DNA of 64,000 nucleotides from Phaeoceros laevis (Eukaryota > Anthocerotophyta > Anthocerotopsida > Notothyladales), in contig JBNGIQ010009390.1 in NCBI GenBank assembly GCA_049999765.1, positions 99,406 to 163,405 on the forward strand, given 5' to 3'. The notes beneath the pieces are model-generated. The model was not told the DNA's origin. It searched no databases and saw nothing but the letters and a program-made list of their open reading frames with translations. Positions 22,986 through 33,879 of the stretch are shown in pieces (positions within the stretch are counted from its first letter, which is position 1; each line of letters begins with the position of its first letter). The position numbers and the translations under genes were made by a program.

Positions 22986-23657
22986 CTAGGGACTTAACTC
23001 CACTTTTTCTTTGCTTTCAGATTCTGATTCAAATGGACCGATGTGCAGCCGCTCCAGGTGACCTGCATGTGCATCCCTGGGCAGCGCTTTAGTTAGAATA
23101 TCGGCTACGTTCAAGCTTGTGTGTACATACGCCAATCGAAGATCGCCTCTCTCCACTGCCTCTCGGATAAAATAGTATTGCAACTCAATATGCTTGGTCG
23201 TGGCATGGAACACCGGGTTCTGGGCTAGGGCAATCGCTTCCTGGTTATCACACAACAGCCTTGTAGGATCTGCTTGGGCTTTATTCAAGTCTGTTAAGTA
23301 CTGTCTTGTCCATATTATGGCTGCTGCAGCTCTAGTCAAAGTTTTGTACTCAGCTTCAGTTGAGCTGAGTGCAACTGACAGCTGCTTTTTGGACAGCCAG
23401 CATATAGGCCCGTTGGCCAAGGTCAAGATGTGACCCGAAACTGACCGCCTGGTGTCTACATCAGCAGCCCAGTCCGAATCACAAAAGACTAGCAGTTCCA
23501 GTTTTCCTTGCATCCATGTGTTACAAATTTTGTGTGTGTTTGTCCCTCGCAGGTATCTAAATATGTGTTTTACACATGCCCAGTATGCTAGTCCATAGTA
23601 ATCCAGATATTGTGACACATAGCTCACTGAAAAAGAGATGTCTGGCCTGCTCCTCAC
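22986..23657 (-). mobile_element. Ty1/copia reverse-transcriptase C-terminus and RNase H fragment
   Basis: A 223-codon reverse-strand frame with copia RNase H hallmarks: HIFRYLRGT, FCDSDWAAD, RRSVSGH, ALSSTEAEYK, LLCDNQEAIALA, TKHIELQYYFIRE and ADILTKALP. All upstream domains are missing, so it is a 5'-truncated remnant. It belongs to another lineage than the complete element at 26033 (different linker and C-terminal residues). Confidence 0.9.
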
Positions 23658-23661
23658 TGCT

Positions 23662-23802
23662 TATTGTTCAGGCTTTAACTCGCTAGCTAAGGTCGCGAGC
23701 ATCGCGCTACTTCATGTGATGCGTGACGAACTGTTACGCCTATTAAAACCTAAGGCACGAGGTGCCCTAACGAATAAACTAGGTTTAACTAAAACTCCTT
23801 CA
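23662..23802 (+). repeat. Direct repeat copy 2 flanking copia fragment
   Basis: Matches 22225-22392 in the same orientation (shared ACTTCATGTGATGCGTGAC and AACGAATAAACTAGGTTT) with a ~24-bp internal deletion. It abuts the 5' end of the copia fragment almost directly. Confidence 0.75.
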
Positions 23803-24429
23803 ATGGGCGTGTTTTACGAGGTCTGTTTCGCTTGCATCTCTTCTAGGCTAAGGGTTAGAGTAGGCACAAGCGTGCACACTTGCTAAAGTGCAATTTCTCG
23901 CATACATAAAGCGCTTCCAATCACCATAATAAAATAATTTGAAAAGAGCAATAAAAAGCGAATATATTTCGCTGCAAAAGCTAAAAGGGAAGACGAGGGA
24001 AAGAAGAAAGCATGGTGGGGTCGTTTTTTGTGAGTGTTATGCACAAGGGACCGAGGTAAAGAATGATGTGTATATGTGCTTCGGCACAATGAACAATGTC
24101 ACAGGACATGGAGCAGTTGAGCTAGTAACTACTACTCTAGGTCAGATAATTAATTAAATAAGTAATGTAATATGACCTAATGATTACTATCGTAGGTATT
24201 TTAACACTCTTCTCACGTTAGTGTTAATTATTTGATATATACATGTTTATAGTTTATAGTTTGATTCTGAACTACACTACTTGCTGGTTTTGTATTTGAA
24301 TTAACTAGCAACTACTATTCGTTTTCAACTTCAACTATAGCAGCTCCTCTTGTTGTAGAATTCGGTGTTGCAATCAATGACAGGCTTCATAGAAGCTTGC
24401 CATTAACACCTCACAAACCAAGACCATGT
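23803..24429. other. Intergenic tract
   Basis: No gene recognised. AT-rich from about 24150. Confidence 0.4.
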
Positions 24430-24672
24430 GAATTTTGATAGTCTTTATGTCGTCTAAGTGCCTTTGTCACAATGTCGGCTGTCATAAGATCTGTTGGACA
24501 ATATTCCCCGTTCACAAGTCCTTTTACAATCACTTTGTGGATAAATGGTGCTTGACCTCAATATGTTTTGTCCTTGCATGGAATCTTGGGTTCTATGTTA
24601 GTGCAATCGCACTTTGATTGTCACACAGGAGTCTTATCGGCTGCTGTTGTTTTGCTCCTAGCTCGTGGAGTG
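24430..24672 (-). mobile_element. Degenerate Ty1/copia RNase H remnant
   Basis: Translating the reverse strand with stops gives LLCDNQSAIALT, then RFHARTKHIEVKHH, then a decayed ADI.TKAL region, the copia RNase H C-terminus. Several stop codons interrupt it, and it is older than the two other copia copies in this window. Confidence 0.75.
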
Positions 24673-25470
24673 CTCCCACTATCCATATTATATTTAGAGC
24701 AGGTATGTTGTAAATGCAGATCAAAAGAATACAAGATGAAAGATTGTAATATATATGATGAAACAATTGTAGACACTATGATTAGAGCTCAAGCATGTCG
24801 CACTCTTAACCCTAAGTTGAAGCCTCAAAATTTTGCTTTTAAAAAGAATATAATTGAAATGAATAGAGAATAAGGGGAGAAGACCTGAAACCGGTTTTGG
24901 GGAGAAGACCTGAAAAATCGGTTTTGAATTAGAAAAAAGGAAAGGTTCCAAGTAAATCAAGATGCTAGAAAGGAGTGATGTGTGAGAGAAAAATACGACC
25001 CCACCAATTGTACATAATTCACGAACACGTCACAAGTTTGTGTACAAAGATGGATGGATTGCTGTTTGATGGTCTTAAGTATAAATTGTATAATCTCTAT
25101 TTGTCCTAAGAACAAATCTATGTTAGTGTAACATGCACCATATCAGGTCCACTCGTATCCTAATAGATATCATCACAGCAACCGGTGATGTGCTGTAGAA
25201 AGTGCCCTACTGTACCTCATAATCCTCTAAAATCTACCTGCTGCCACCATGTAAACTCCATGTGGCAGTGGCTTCGGAGCTTGTAGTTAAGTCACCGCTT
25301 CAGAAAAAAAGAATCACAATATGTGGAGAATTTGGCTGACCAACCTGAATCGTGACATTCTAGAGATGAGCTAGACCCCAGCCTTTGTTCCAATAAAGAA
25401 ATTTTCTCTCTCTATCTCTCTCCTCGCCAATGTTCTAGCGTTGTAGCTTGAGCAGCAGTACGGACATAGG
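24673..25470. other. Intergenic tract upstream of the interrupted BTB gene
   Basis: AT-rich. GGGGAGAAGACCTGAAA occurs twice near 24876 and 24900. A segment at about 25160-25265 resembles 33605-33740 downstream of the BTB remnant (ATCACAGCA...GGTGATGTGCTG, CTGCCACCATGT). Confidence 0.4.
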
Positions 25471-26032
25471 ATGGGCACGCCTGAAGTGTACCGTTTCCCC
25501 GGCAGTCCAACTGATGTCGTCGTGAGACTGACACACTTAGCAGAGCAGCTGGATGCTGGTGGATCAAACGAAGGAGCAAACAAAGTCACCGAATTTCACG
25601 TCAATTCCACGGTTCTGAAGGAACAGTCCAAGTACTTCGAAGCCGTCATTCTTTGGTGGTCGGAAACTTCTCCCTCTGCGCAGTCGCCGAACCCTTGGAG
25701 GTATTTCGTGCTCCAGCCTGCTGACCACGATCCTCACGAGGTTGAATCAGTGAGGACTAGAATTTGGAAATGCTGTAATGTTCTAAAGGGACTACCTAGG
25801 GCGCACTTGAAGTGTATCGATGGTGTGGGGCCTTCCTCCTATGCCAAATGCTTTCGTACTATGTATGAGGCTCACTACGGAGAATTTGCCGAAACATTAG
25901 CACAGACCGTGGTCAAAAGCGTGGCAGATGCTCTAGGGCTGTTACGAGTGGCGTCAAATCTTGGGTTCAGTGTGGGTGTGGATGCCGCACTTTCCCACAT
26001 CCAGGCTATGCCGTGGAACCTGATCAGGATGC
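25471..26032 (+). pseudogene. BTB/POZ-type protein gene, 5' part, cut by a retrotransposon
   Basis: Encodes about 188 residues of the same protein type as the intact gene at 55479-56906: MGTPEVYRFPGSPTDVVVRL, a BTB-like strand region (FHVNSTVLKEQSKYF), then FRTMYEAHYGEFAETLAQ and LGFSVGVDAALSHIQAMPW. It stops where the copia element begins at 26033. A one-base loss near CCGTGGAAC already shifts the frame before the insertion point, because the homologous AEEEASIS continuation reads only after adding one base. Resemblance to plant BTB/POZ proteins of the At1g63850 type is from memory. It is not functional as one gene. Confidence 0.85.
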
Positions 26033-26202
26033 TGTAGCGACGGAGTGCAAGCGAATGTTGCAATTGTGTCGTGAGCGAATTACACAAGTGTTAGGCGTGC
26101 GAGCGCTTGTACCCCCAACCGCCAACCGCTTGTCCGCGCGGGGTAATCGTTCTACTAGCCTAACTATATATGTCTGAGTGCGGGTTGATTAATTCCCCAA
26201 CA
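26033..26202 (-). repeat. 3' LTR of the copia element
   Basis: 170 bp, TG...CA ends. It contains a TATA-like ACTATATATG near 26163, also present in the other LTR. Confidence 0.95.
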
Positions 26203-26647
26203 CCCCATCTCAACACTCACTCACTCTTGAACAAGCTACCATGTGGCGCTTCGCCGTAATCTTCCTTCTGGCCGCCGCGTGAAATCTCTGGAATGCAGCA
26301 GCAGCAGCAAGCTAGGTTGAAAGCAGCTGCCAATTGGCCACCATGATGGTTGTTCACTTGTCTGCATTGGGGAAGACTGGGCACTAAGGGGCTACCTGTG
26401 TCGGTGCAGTGGATTGCGCATGAAAAGCACCACCAAAAAGGCAGGTCGCCTTCACAGATCACCACCTTCTCCGGTAACAACCAGATCATCTCCTCTGCAA
26501 ATTCTGAGTGACTGATTGGGTTTGTTTGTCCAGTGCCAGACTTGCAGCTGTAGGCTGCCGACTAAACTTGTGGCAGGTATGTTCTGAATCTCAAGCAACA
26601 GCAGTCTCAAAAGCATGCAATCAATCTAGCTTCCTAACTTTCTAGGT

Positions 26648-29600
26648 CTACTTCTCAGACACAAGTCCAAGCTTCCGACAATGCTTCATGTGGGCTTCAC
26701 TTGACAAGGCCTTGGTGAGGATGTCCGCAGGGTTCTCGCTTGTGTTGATATAGGTCAGAACCACCTCACCACGCTCCACCACATCACGAATGAAGTGATG
26801 ATACACCTCAATATGTTTGGTGCGTGCGTGAAACACAGGGTTACTTGCCAAGGCAATTGCACCCTGATTGTCACAATGCAAAACAGTGGGTACCGCTTGA
26901 GTTTGACCGGCGTCGTCCAAGCACCTCCGATCCCACACAGCCTCTTTTGCAGCCACCGTTAAAGTTTTATATTCTGCCTCCGTGCTGGAGAGGCAGATGC
27001 TTGGATTTCTCTTGTAGGACCAGGAGATTGGCCCTCCAGCCAAGGTGAAGACATAGGCGGCCACTGATTTGCGACTGTCCGGGTCGGCAGCCCAGTCGCT
27101 GTCGCAAAAACCCTCAAGCAGCAAGGTCTTCTTCCCAGATGCTTGGTAAGTGATGCAGAAATCCATTGTACCTTTCAGATAACGAAAAATCCTCTTCACA
27201 GAGGTCCAGTGTTCTCTTCCAAAATTTGCCAAAAACTGGGACACCAGGTGAACTGTGAAGGCGATATCAGATCTCGTCATGCAGGTAAGAAAAATAAGTG
27301 TTCCTACTGCTTGTTTATAAGGTACTTTCAACATCTCCCTGATCTCCTCCTCCATTGATGCAGCTTGCTCTCTTGTGAGTTTAATGCCAGCAGCTAGTGG
27401 TGTTGATGATGCATGTGCATCTGCCAGATTAAATTTTGCCAAGCTGTCAATAATATACTTCCTTTGGGATAAGGTAAGAGTCCTCCTCCTCCTGTCACGT
27501 TTTATCTCAACACCTAGGCACCATGAGAGATCGCCAATATCTGACATATCGAATTCTGCTTTCAGGAGATTCTTCACAGTGGTCATAAAGCTCCCTGGAC
27601 TAGGAGTGCCTGTCATGACCAGATCATCCACATAAACTAGGAGCATAAGATAAGCCCCGTTCTTCTTCAAAATATACAGGTTTGAATCAGCCTTAGCCTT
27701 CTGGAAACCGCACTTGTTGACCAGGAAATTGTCAAGCCGAGTATGCCAAGCCCGAGGGCTTTCCTTTAAACCGTATAAGGTTTTGTGCAGTTTACAACTA
27801 GCTGTTCCTGACCTTTTTGGATGTATTTCTCAGGTTGGGACATGTAAATCTCCTCCTCCAGCTGCCCATTGAGGAAGGCAGTCCGCACATCCATCTGCTG
27901 CAAGTCTAAATCGCAATGGGCAGCAACAGCAAGTACCATTCGAAGAGTCGGGAACTTAATTACAGGTGCGAAAGTTTCGAAATAATCTTCGCCTGGTTTT
28001 TGAGAGAAACCCTGAACTATAAGTCTTTCTTTATACCTTTCAATGGATCCATCAGCCTTATACTTCGTCTTGAATACCCACTTGCAGGAAATGGCTTTCC
28101 TGTTGGGTGGTAGAGGCTGCAAAGACCAAGTTCCATTCTTGATTAGAGAGTCATACTCCTCCTTGACTGCTTGCTTCCATTTGTTCGCATCAGGGCCAGA
28201 GTATGCCTCCCTCATAGTTTGTGGGTCTTTGGGATCCAGTTGGGCAACTGCCAAAGCATGTGCTACCTCCTTCTCAATAGAAACATCAGGTAAGCCTAAC
28301 TGGAGCATGGTGAGCAAGGAAGATTCAGGTTCTAACTCCACTTCATCACCTTGAGTGGCAGCATCCCCCTCTGCAGCTGGAATGGCCTCAACCACCTCTC
28401 GAGTAGCCCAGTCAGTGACTGCGACGTGTCCAGTCGCTGGGATCAAAAATAACCCGAGCAGACCGATTTCTGGAGGGCCTCATTGTAGATGCACTAGGTG
28501 TTGCGGCGTCCTCAGCTGGTGGGCTTGGAACATGGTCAACCAGCAGATCTGGTGAGTGCTCTATGTCCACCTCCTCACCAGATATGGTGGCAGCCTCCTC
28601 TACCTCCAAGGAAATGCTGCTTGGGGATTGATCGAACTGAGAAATTGGAGCAGGAGCTGATGAGCTAGGTGGCAAGGATACAGCAGGCACTTCAACCAGC
28701 ATGGAGTCAATATCCTCCTCTTCAGAATGACCAGGGGAGGGAGCCTGTGCCTCATGTGTCTCCAAGAGACTGGCTTCATCAAAGATCACACTGCGAGCAT
28801 ATTGGACACGCCGGGTCTTGGGGTCAAATAACTTGTAAGCTTTGATTCCATCCGTGTATCCAATGAAGACCAGTTTTTGTGCTCTATCTGACAACTTCAA
28901 ATGCACCAGCTTCTCTTTAGGGACATGGGCGTAGGCTGGAGAACCAAATGTACGAAGGTGCTGTACAGAGGGTTTCCGGCCACACCATAATTCGTAGGGT
29001 GTTTTCTCTTGGATAGCTGCGCATGGTAGTCGATTATACAAGTAGTTAGCAGTTGATGGCTTCTCCCCAATATGCTAATGGCAGGTGAGCTTGTTTCAGC
29101 ATGGATCTTGCAATGTCTTGGGCAGATCTGTTACGACGTTCAGCTACACCATTTTGCGACGAACTATAGGGCACAGTGAACTGGTGAAGAATGCCAAGGT
29201 CACTGCAATGCTGGTTGAACTCATCAGAATCAAATTCACCACCATTATCAGTTCGTAAGCAAAGGATCTTCTTGCTGGTCTGTCGCTCAACCATAGCCTT
29301 GTACTCTTTGAAGTGTTCAAACGCATCACTTTTATGCTTCAACACATAGACATAGGAAAACCTACTAAAATCGATTATGAATGTGAGAAAGTATAGGCCA
29401 CCTCCAAATGATGGTGCTGAAACTGGCCCACACAAATCTGAATGTACCAGTTGCAAAACTCCAGCAGCTCTTGTGCCTCCACCCTTCGGGAATGCCTCCT
29501 TGTGGTATTTGCCATACACGCACGCCTCGCAGAAAGGTAAGGGGCTCAAAGTTGGTGGAATGCCATCTGAGTAGATAGCATGTGTGCTCATGTTCTTAAG

Positions 29601-30179
29601 CTTGCGGGGGTTACAATGTCCCAATCGCATATGCCAAATCCTAGTGACATCGGAAGCTGACATATTTGGGCTAACCCCGGCAACTTGTGCTGATGCAGCA
29701 TTAAGGAGAAACAGATCATGAGAAAGATGACCTACAGCAATAGGTTTCCCAGACTCCCTAATGACACACATGGACTTCCTGAATAGCACTTCAAACTCTT
29801 GTCTGCGTACTAGCTGACACACAGAAATCAGATTCTTTGTAATTGCAGGAACATGCAACACATTGTGTAAGACCAGGGGACTTCCATTTTCAAGACAAAG
29901 AGTGACTTCACCAACACCTCTTATCTGCAGTTCACTATCATCCCCTAGCAGGACATTCTGTGACTCAGAGTGTAAGACATAATGTGTAAAAGCCGACCTG
30001 TCATGACAAATGTGTGCAGTGGCACCTGAATCTATGAACCAATTAGAAGGGTGAGACTCTGTTGCTGTTAGGCAGACTGTCAGGGCCCGAGGTGAAAACC
30101 TGACTTCTTTTGGCGCAAGCCTTGGTGACCTTGCAGGGGAAACAGACTCAGAAGGGGAAGGGGCTCGGACCATCAGCAC
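26648..30179 (-). pseudogene. copia pol: protease, integrase, reverse transcriptase, RNase H (broken)
   Basis: Read on the reverse strand. 30179-29046: protease WFIDSGATAHIC, pre-integrase HMRLGHCNPRKL with FCEACVYGK, integrase HSDLCGP, LRTDNGGEFDS and SQNGVAERRN. 29041-28412: integrase C-terminal region (TPYELWCGRKPS, RTFGSPAYAHVP). 28446-27766: RT (NGTWSLQPLPP, CKWVFKTKYKADG, MDVRTAFLNG). 27670-26648: RT active site YVDDLV, then RNase H (FCDSDWAAD, LSSTEAEYKTL, KHIEVYHHFIRD, ADILTKAL). Frames change near 29043, between 28446 and 28412, and near 27780, so several indels break the polyprotein. All catalytic motifs remain visible. Confidence 0.93.
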
Positions 30180-30199
30180 ACAAGGTGTTGCCTTTTCGC

Positions 30200-31129
30200 C
30201 TTTTCCTTCTTGGCCACATTATGTGCCTCAGGAGCAGGGACCCGCCTAGGTTCGTTGTTCTTTTTCTTTCTGCAATCTCATTCCCTGTGGTTAGGTAAAC
30301 CACATCAATTACAATTGGCTAGCTTCTTACTAGAGCTAGCTTCGCTCTTGTTCCTTGGAAAGGTGTTGTTAAATGGCTTGCGAGGGCCCTTTGGCCTGGC
30401 AGTAAACAATGCCTGATTTCGTGATGACTCCTTCTGACCACTTCTTGCCATTTGTCCGGTTACTTCTTCTTGTAGAAGGGCGCCCACCAATTCATTAAAA
30501 TCGAGTGCAGTCACCTCTTCTTCAGGAACACCAGCCATGTGAGCAAGCTGTGCTGCCATCCTCAAGACGGCATTTTGACTGGTAACAAAACCAGCATAGC
30601 TGGGAGGTAAGGAGCCCAAGAATCGAACGCAAACATCCTGCTCATTCAGCTTTGCGCCAGTTTGCTCCAATTTCAGTCTTGCAGCTCGGAAGCGTGACAC
30701 AAAGGTGTCAATAGGTTCACCCTCCTTCATCTTCAATTGATGAAATGTGTTGCTTGCTGACATGCGAGACATCATGTCTTTTGCTTGATATACAGCAGAC
30801 AAATGATCCCACATCTGCTTAGCAGTCTTGGCGAAGGACACGCTCAACGCCATCTGTTCGGTAAGGCCGCTCCTGATGATTCCTTGTGCTCTTTCATCAC
30901 AATCATCCCACGCCTTGTGTTCTGCAGTGTCCTGCCAGGTTTTATCAAGAACTCGCCGCAATTCCACTTCTGGCCTTGCCGTCTCCCCAGTAACATACGC
31001 CCAAAGGTGAGCTTCTCGTAAGAAACCTCTGGCACGCATAGCCCAAACTTCATAGTTAGCTCCATCTCGGAGCCTGTCCTTCTTTAAAATCGATTTTGAC
31101 AGTGGGCATTGCAGGGGGTTGGACATCAT
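30200..31129 (-). pseudogene. copia gag with zinc knuckle carrying two TGA stops
   Basis: 31129-30305 encodes a 274-aa gag (NYEVWAMRARGFLREAHLW, MWDHLSAVYQAKD, LKMKEGEPIDTFVSRFR, CVRFLGSLPPSYAGF). Just past the frame end, the zinc knuckle CX2CX4HX4C is still readable (C.CGLPNHRE.DCRKKK), but two positions inside it are TGA. The link to pol is therefore cut. Confidence 0.88.
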
Positions 31130-31855
31130 TCCGTCTCTTCTCTTCCTGTTCAGCCATCTCCTCAGGTACCTCTACTTCGTCTTCGTCAAAGAAGTATGAT
31201 GAAAAACTCAACAGGAAATCCTCCTCGAGGGCTTGACCCCAGCCGTCCTCTGGGTCAAGCATCAACAAAATGACTGAGCCTGCATCTCAGCGTGCACTAC
31301 TTCCCTGATCAGCCTTGCTGGGGCAGTGCACATGTCAATCGAAGGTGTGGTACCTACTTCAGGTATAGAAATCTCTTTAGCAAGACAAGACTGCTTATCA
31401 GCGTTAGACTGTAGACCAGCAAGCAAGCCCTGAATAATTCTTAACACGTCGAGTGAGCTTAATCTATTGTCCAGGTGCTCTACTTGTGTGGTCAAGTGGT
31501 CAACCTGCAAATTCAGTTTGTCTACTACCGCAAGCAACTGCTGTGCCTTCCTGACTTGCTGTGCGTGTGAATCTAGGTGAAGACCCTTGAGAGACTGAAC
31601 CTCTTCTCTCAAAGTTCGAACTTCCTCTCTTAGGAACTGTCTTGCAGCGCCCCTTGCTGGTAACTCGTACTCCACCGGGGTTGAAGGCGTGCTTCTGCGA
31701 TTGCGATTACTCCACTGGCGACGCTCTCGCCTGCTACGACGTTGATGGCTGACAACAGGTTCGTACCAATCTCGCTGCTCCAGGAATGTTTGAGTGTTGG
31801 AAGCACAATGTGGACGATGAACTGGCGATTCTCCTCTCTCCACCACAGGCCTCAA
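31056..31855 (-). CDS. Extra coiled-coil ORF upstream of copia gag
   Basis: Between the primer-binding site and gag, the reverse strand has a 197-codon frame (31855-31262). It is Arg-rich at first (RRSRRERRQWSNRNRRS), then a heptad-like coiled coil (LREEVRTLREEVQSLKGL, LNLQVDHLTTQVEHLDNRL). A short acidic frame overlaps it at 31268-31056 (DEDEVEVPEEMAEQEEKRR) and leads to the gag start. Such an ORF is not part of the canonical copia layout. It could be a gag N-terminal extension split by an indel, a captured host fragment, or a family-specific accessory protein. Confidence 0.6.
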
Positions 31856-32067
31856 GAATCAGCGACGCCTAGAGCTGACCAGTGTCAAGCGCTTCTTGAC
31901 AGAGAACCCACGCCGCTGCTGGAGTGGCGCCATCTCCTCCATGACCTCGTGCAGAATTCGAAGAGATTCAGAATTCTTGTTCTGCAGCGAGATTATGAAT
32001 GGCACCAGGTCTGGTTTTGTAAAACTCAGCAGGTAGACAAGTCGTCCGACTGTCGTCTCCATTCAGG

Positions 32068-32081
32068 CCGCTCTGATACCA
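32068..32081 (-). promoter_or_regulatory. Primer-binding site (initiator tRNA-Met type)
   Basis: Reverse-strand TGGTATCAGAGCGG directly follows the 5' LTR. This is the usual plant copia primer site for minus-strand synthesis. Confidence 0.93.
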
Positions 32082-32259
32082 TGTAGCGACGGAGTGCAAG
32101 CGAATGTTGCAATTGTGTCGTGAGCGAATTACACGAGTGTTACGCGCGCGAGCGCTTGTACCCCAACCGCCAACCGCTTGTCCGCGCGGGGTAACCGTTC
32201 TACTAACCCTAACTATATATGTCTGAGTGCGGGTTGATTGGTTGATTAATTCCCCAACA
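32082..32259 (-). repeat. 5' LTR of the copia element
   Basis: 178 bp with TG...CA ends. It carries a 7-bp internal duplication (GGTTGAT) absent from the other LTR. Confidence 0.95.
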
Positions 32260-33150
32260 CATGCCTCAATCTCGGAGTGCATCAACTCCTGTAACATCAA
32301 CTCCTTACAGGTTCCGATGTCCGACGGCCTTGCTGCGCGGCTGCAAAACGCTAGCAAGTCCATCTTCTACAGTCGCAACGTTCTGAGGGATACCGTGGTG
32401 AGCTATCGGGAGGAAAACTTGCTTGAGTGGAAGAATGCGGTGGTACCACTTTCATCTTCGTCCAACATGAACGCGGAATGTCTCTTATCAGAACATATAC
32501 TCAAGGTTTGCAATGGAATGTTTCGGTTGTTTGATAAAGCTGTCCATCTTGGTGTTGGAGACAGACTCATCGAATGCCTAGTGGAAGGCAACGAACTGAT
32601 ATCAACATGCTCAAGCGCACAACACATGACAATTTGCTATGAGGCTGTCTTACTGGTGTTATTGAGAATTATGCAGGCCTTGAGCACAGGGGAGGTGGTT
32701 TGCCAGGAAGTCTTCAGACAAAAAATGGTGATTCAATGCCTAGTAGCCCTGCAAACAATATTCAGTTCTCCTTATGCCTGGAAGCACTTCGCACCAGAGG
32801 CAAATTCAGAATGTCTACAGATGTCTGCTAAGAAGTGCGTTAATGGTCCTGGTCTCAACACCTACTTGGAGACTTACTCGTTGCGGAAAAGTGACATCAA
32901 GCGACACTTGGTTTCCTGTATAGGGCTGGTTATCACTACCTTGCAGCCCAAGCTGCGGCAAGTCCCCCCTTGTGATGTGGTTGAGCTTCATATCAAGAGC
33001 AAGTACTTCATATGCTGAAGGATTTTCTTACGTGGACTTGGATCCGGAAGACACTTTCCCACCATTCATGGCCACACTGGACCCCAATCTCCCAAGCATG
33101 TTGACAGGAAGCCATGGGTAGGACGTGAAGGATGTGGCCAGTTGAAGGAA
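32260..33150 (+). pseudogene. BTB/POZ-type protein gene, 3' part
   Basis: Continues the gene cut at 26032. The frame through 33018 gives ASISECINS, VPMSDGLAARLQN, FRLFDKAVHLGVGDRLIEC, LLVLLRIMQALSTGEVVC, CLVALQTIFSS and GPGLNTYLETYSLRKSDIKRH. Each aligns with the intact copy (e.g. RIVQALSKGEVAC, LQSYLNTYSVGDQDIKQH). Near 32965 a run of six C shifts the frame; the homologous tail (MWLSFISRAS...FSYVDL) reads on in another frame to about 33115. There is thus at least one frameshift besides the retrotransposon. Confidence 0.85.
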
Positions 33151-33528
33151 GTTTGTCCTTCCGAGGAAGCAATTCTTCTGGTTTGTAGGTTTCAACTCTT
33201 GTTCAAAGAGGATCAATGTTTAGCTGTCCTTAGGCTCTTTTTGTTGTCCTAAGCTACACCTCCCTACAGGCTGTTAGAATTGCCCCATTGGTGACCATAT
33301 GCACACACAGATATGCATGGCAAGCTTGATGCTTCATAGAAGAACAGTTTGCTGCACTGAAACATCGCAGCTGGTGCCTCACTCGGCTAGCATGCGACAT
33401 ATTCACTGGACAGGAGTGAGCAAAAGCCCTGGTGTGACAAGGTGCCCGCAGGAAAAGATGACATCAACAGGGTTCATCTACCTCAATTCTTTAACAAGAG
33501 TACGCTGACATGGTTCACTATCATCATC
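33151..33528. other. Spacer
   Basis: No gene recognised between the BTB remnant and the tandem repeat. Confidence 0.4.
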
Positions 33529-33606
33529 GGTGTCTCTGAGATTTGTATCATGTCGTTGTCTCTGAGATTTGTGTCCTGTCGGTGTCTCTGAGATTTGTGT
33601 CATGCT
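33529..33606 (+). repeat. Tandem repeat, 26-bp unit x3
   Basis: Three units of the form GGTGTCTCTGAGATTTGT + CATGTC with a few substitutions. Confidence 0.9.
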
Positions 33607-33879
33607 TGTGTCCTACCAGATGTCGTCACAGCATACGCCTTGTGACTGATGGTGATGTGCTGCAAAACCAGCTCTACCTCCCTGAGAAACAGGTTGGAGT
33701 CTCCTCTGAACCGACATGCTGCCACCATGTCGAACCATCTCCCTTGGAAAAAGAACTACAATAGGCCCAACAACTGCTTCTTGAGGAGTCATACACGTGT
33801 TGTTTATTTAGGTCATGGCCGGTTTTAGTGCGGGTTTGGTTAGTTTTGTTGAAGGCTTCTCTAGCTGGTTGTCGCAGCC

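Larger units (their letters stand above)
26033..32259 (-). mobile_element. Complete Ty1/copia LTR retrotransposon inserted in the BTB gene
   Basis: The LTRs at 26033-26202 (170 bp) and 32082-32259 (178 bp) both run TGTAGCGACGG...CCCCAACA. By my count they differ at five substitutions, two 1-bp indels and one 7-bp duplication (about 3% substitution divergence). Inserted 5-mers are GATGC on the left and CATGC on the right, a target duplication with one later change. Read on the reverse strand, the primer-binding site TGGTATCAGAGC abuts the 5' LTR (32081 downward), complementary to the initiator tRNA-Met 3' end as in plant copia. A polypurine tract GAGATGGGG (26211-26203) abuts the 3' LTR. Domain order gag, protease, integrase, RT, RNase H is copia. 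Two TGA codons and at least one frameshift make it non-coding as one polyprotein. Confidence 0.96.
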
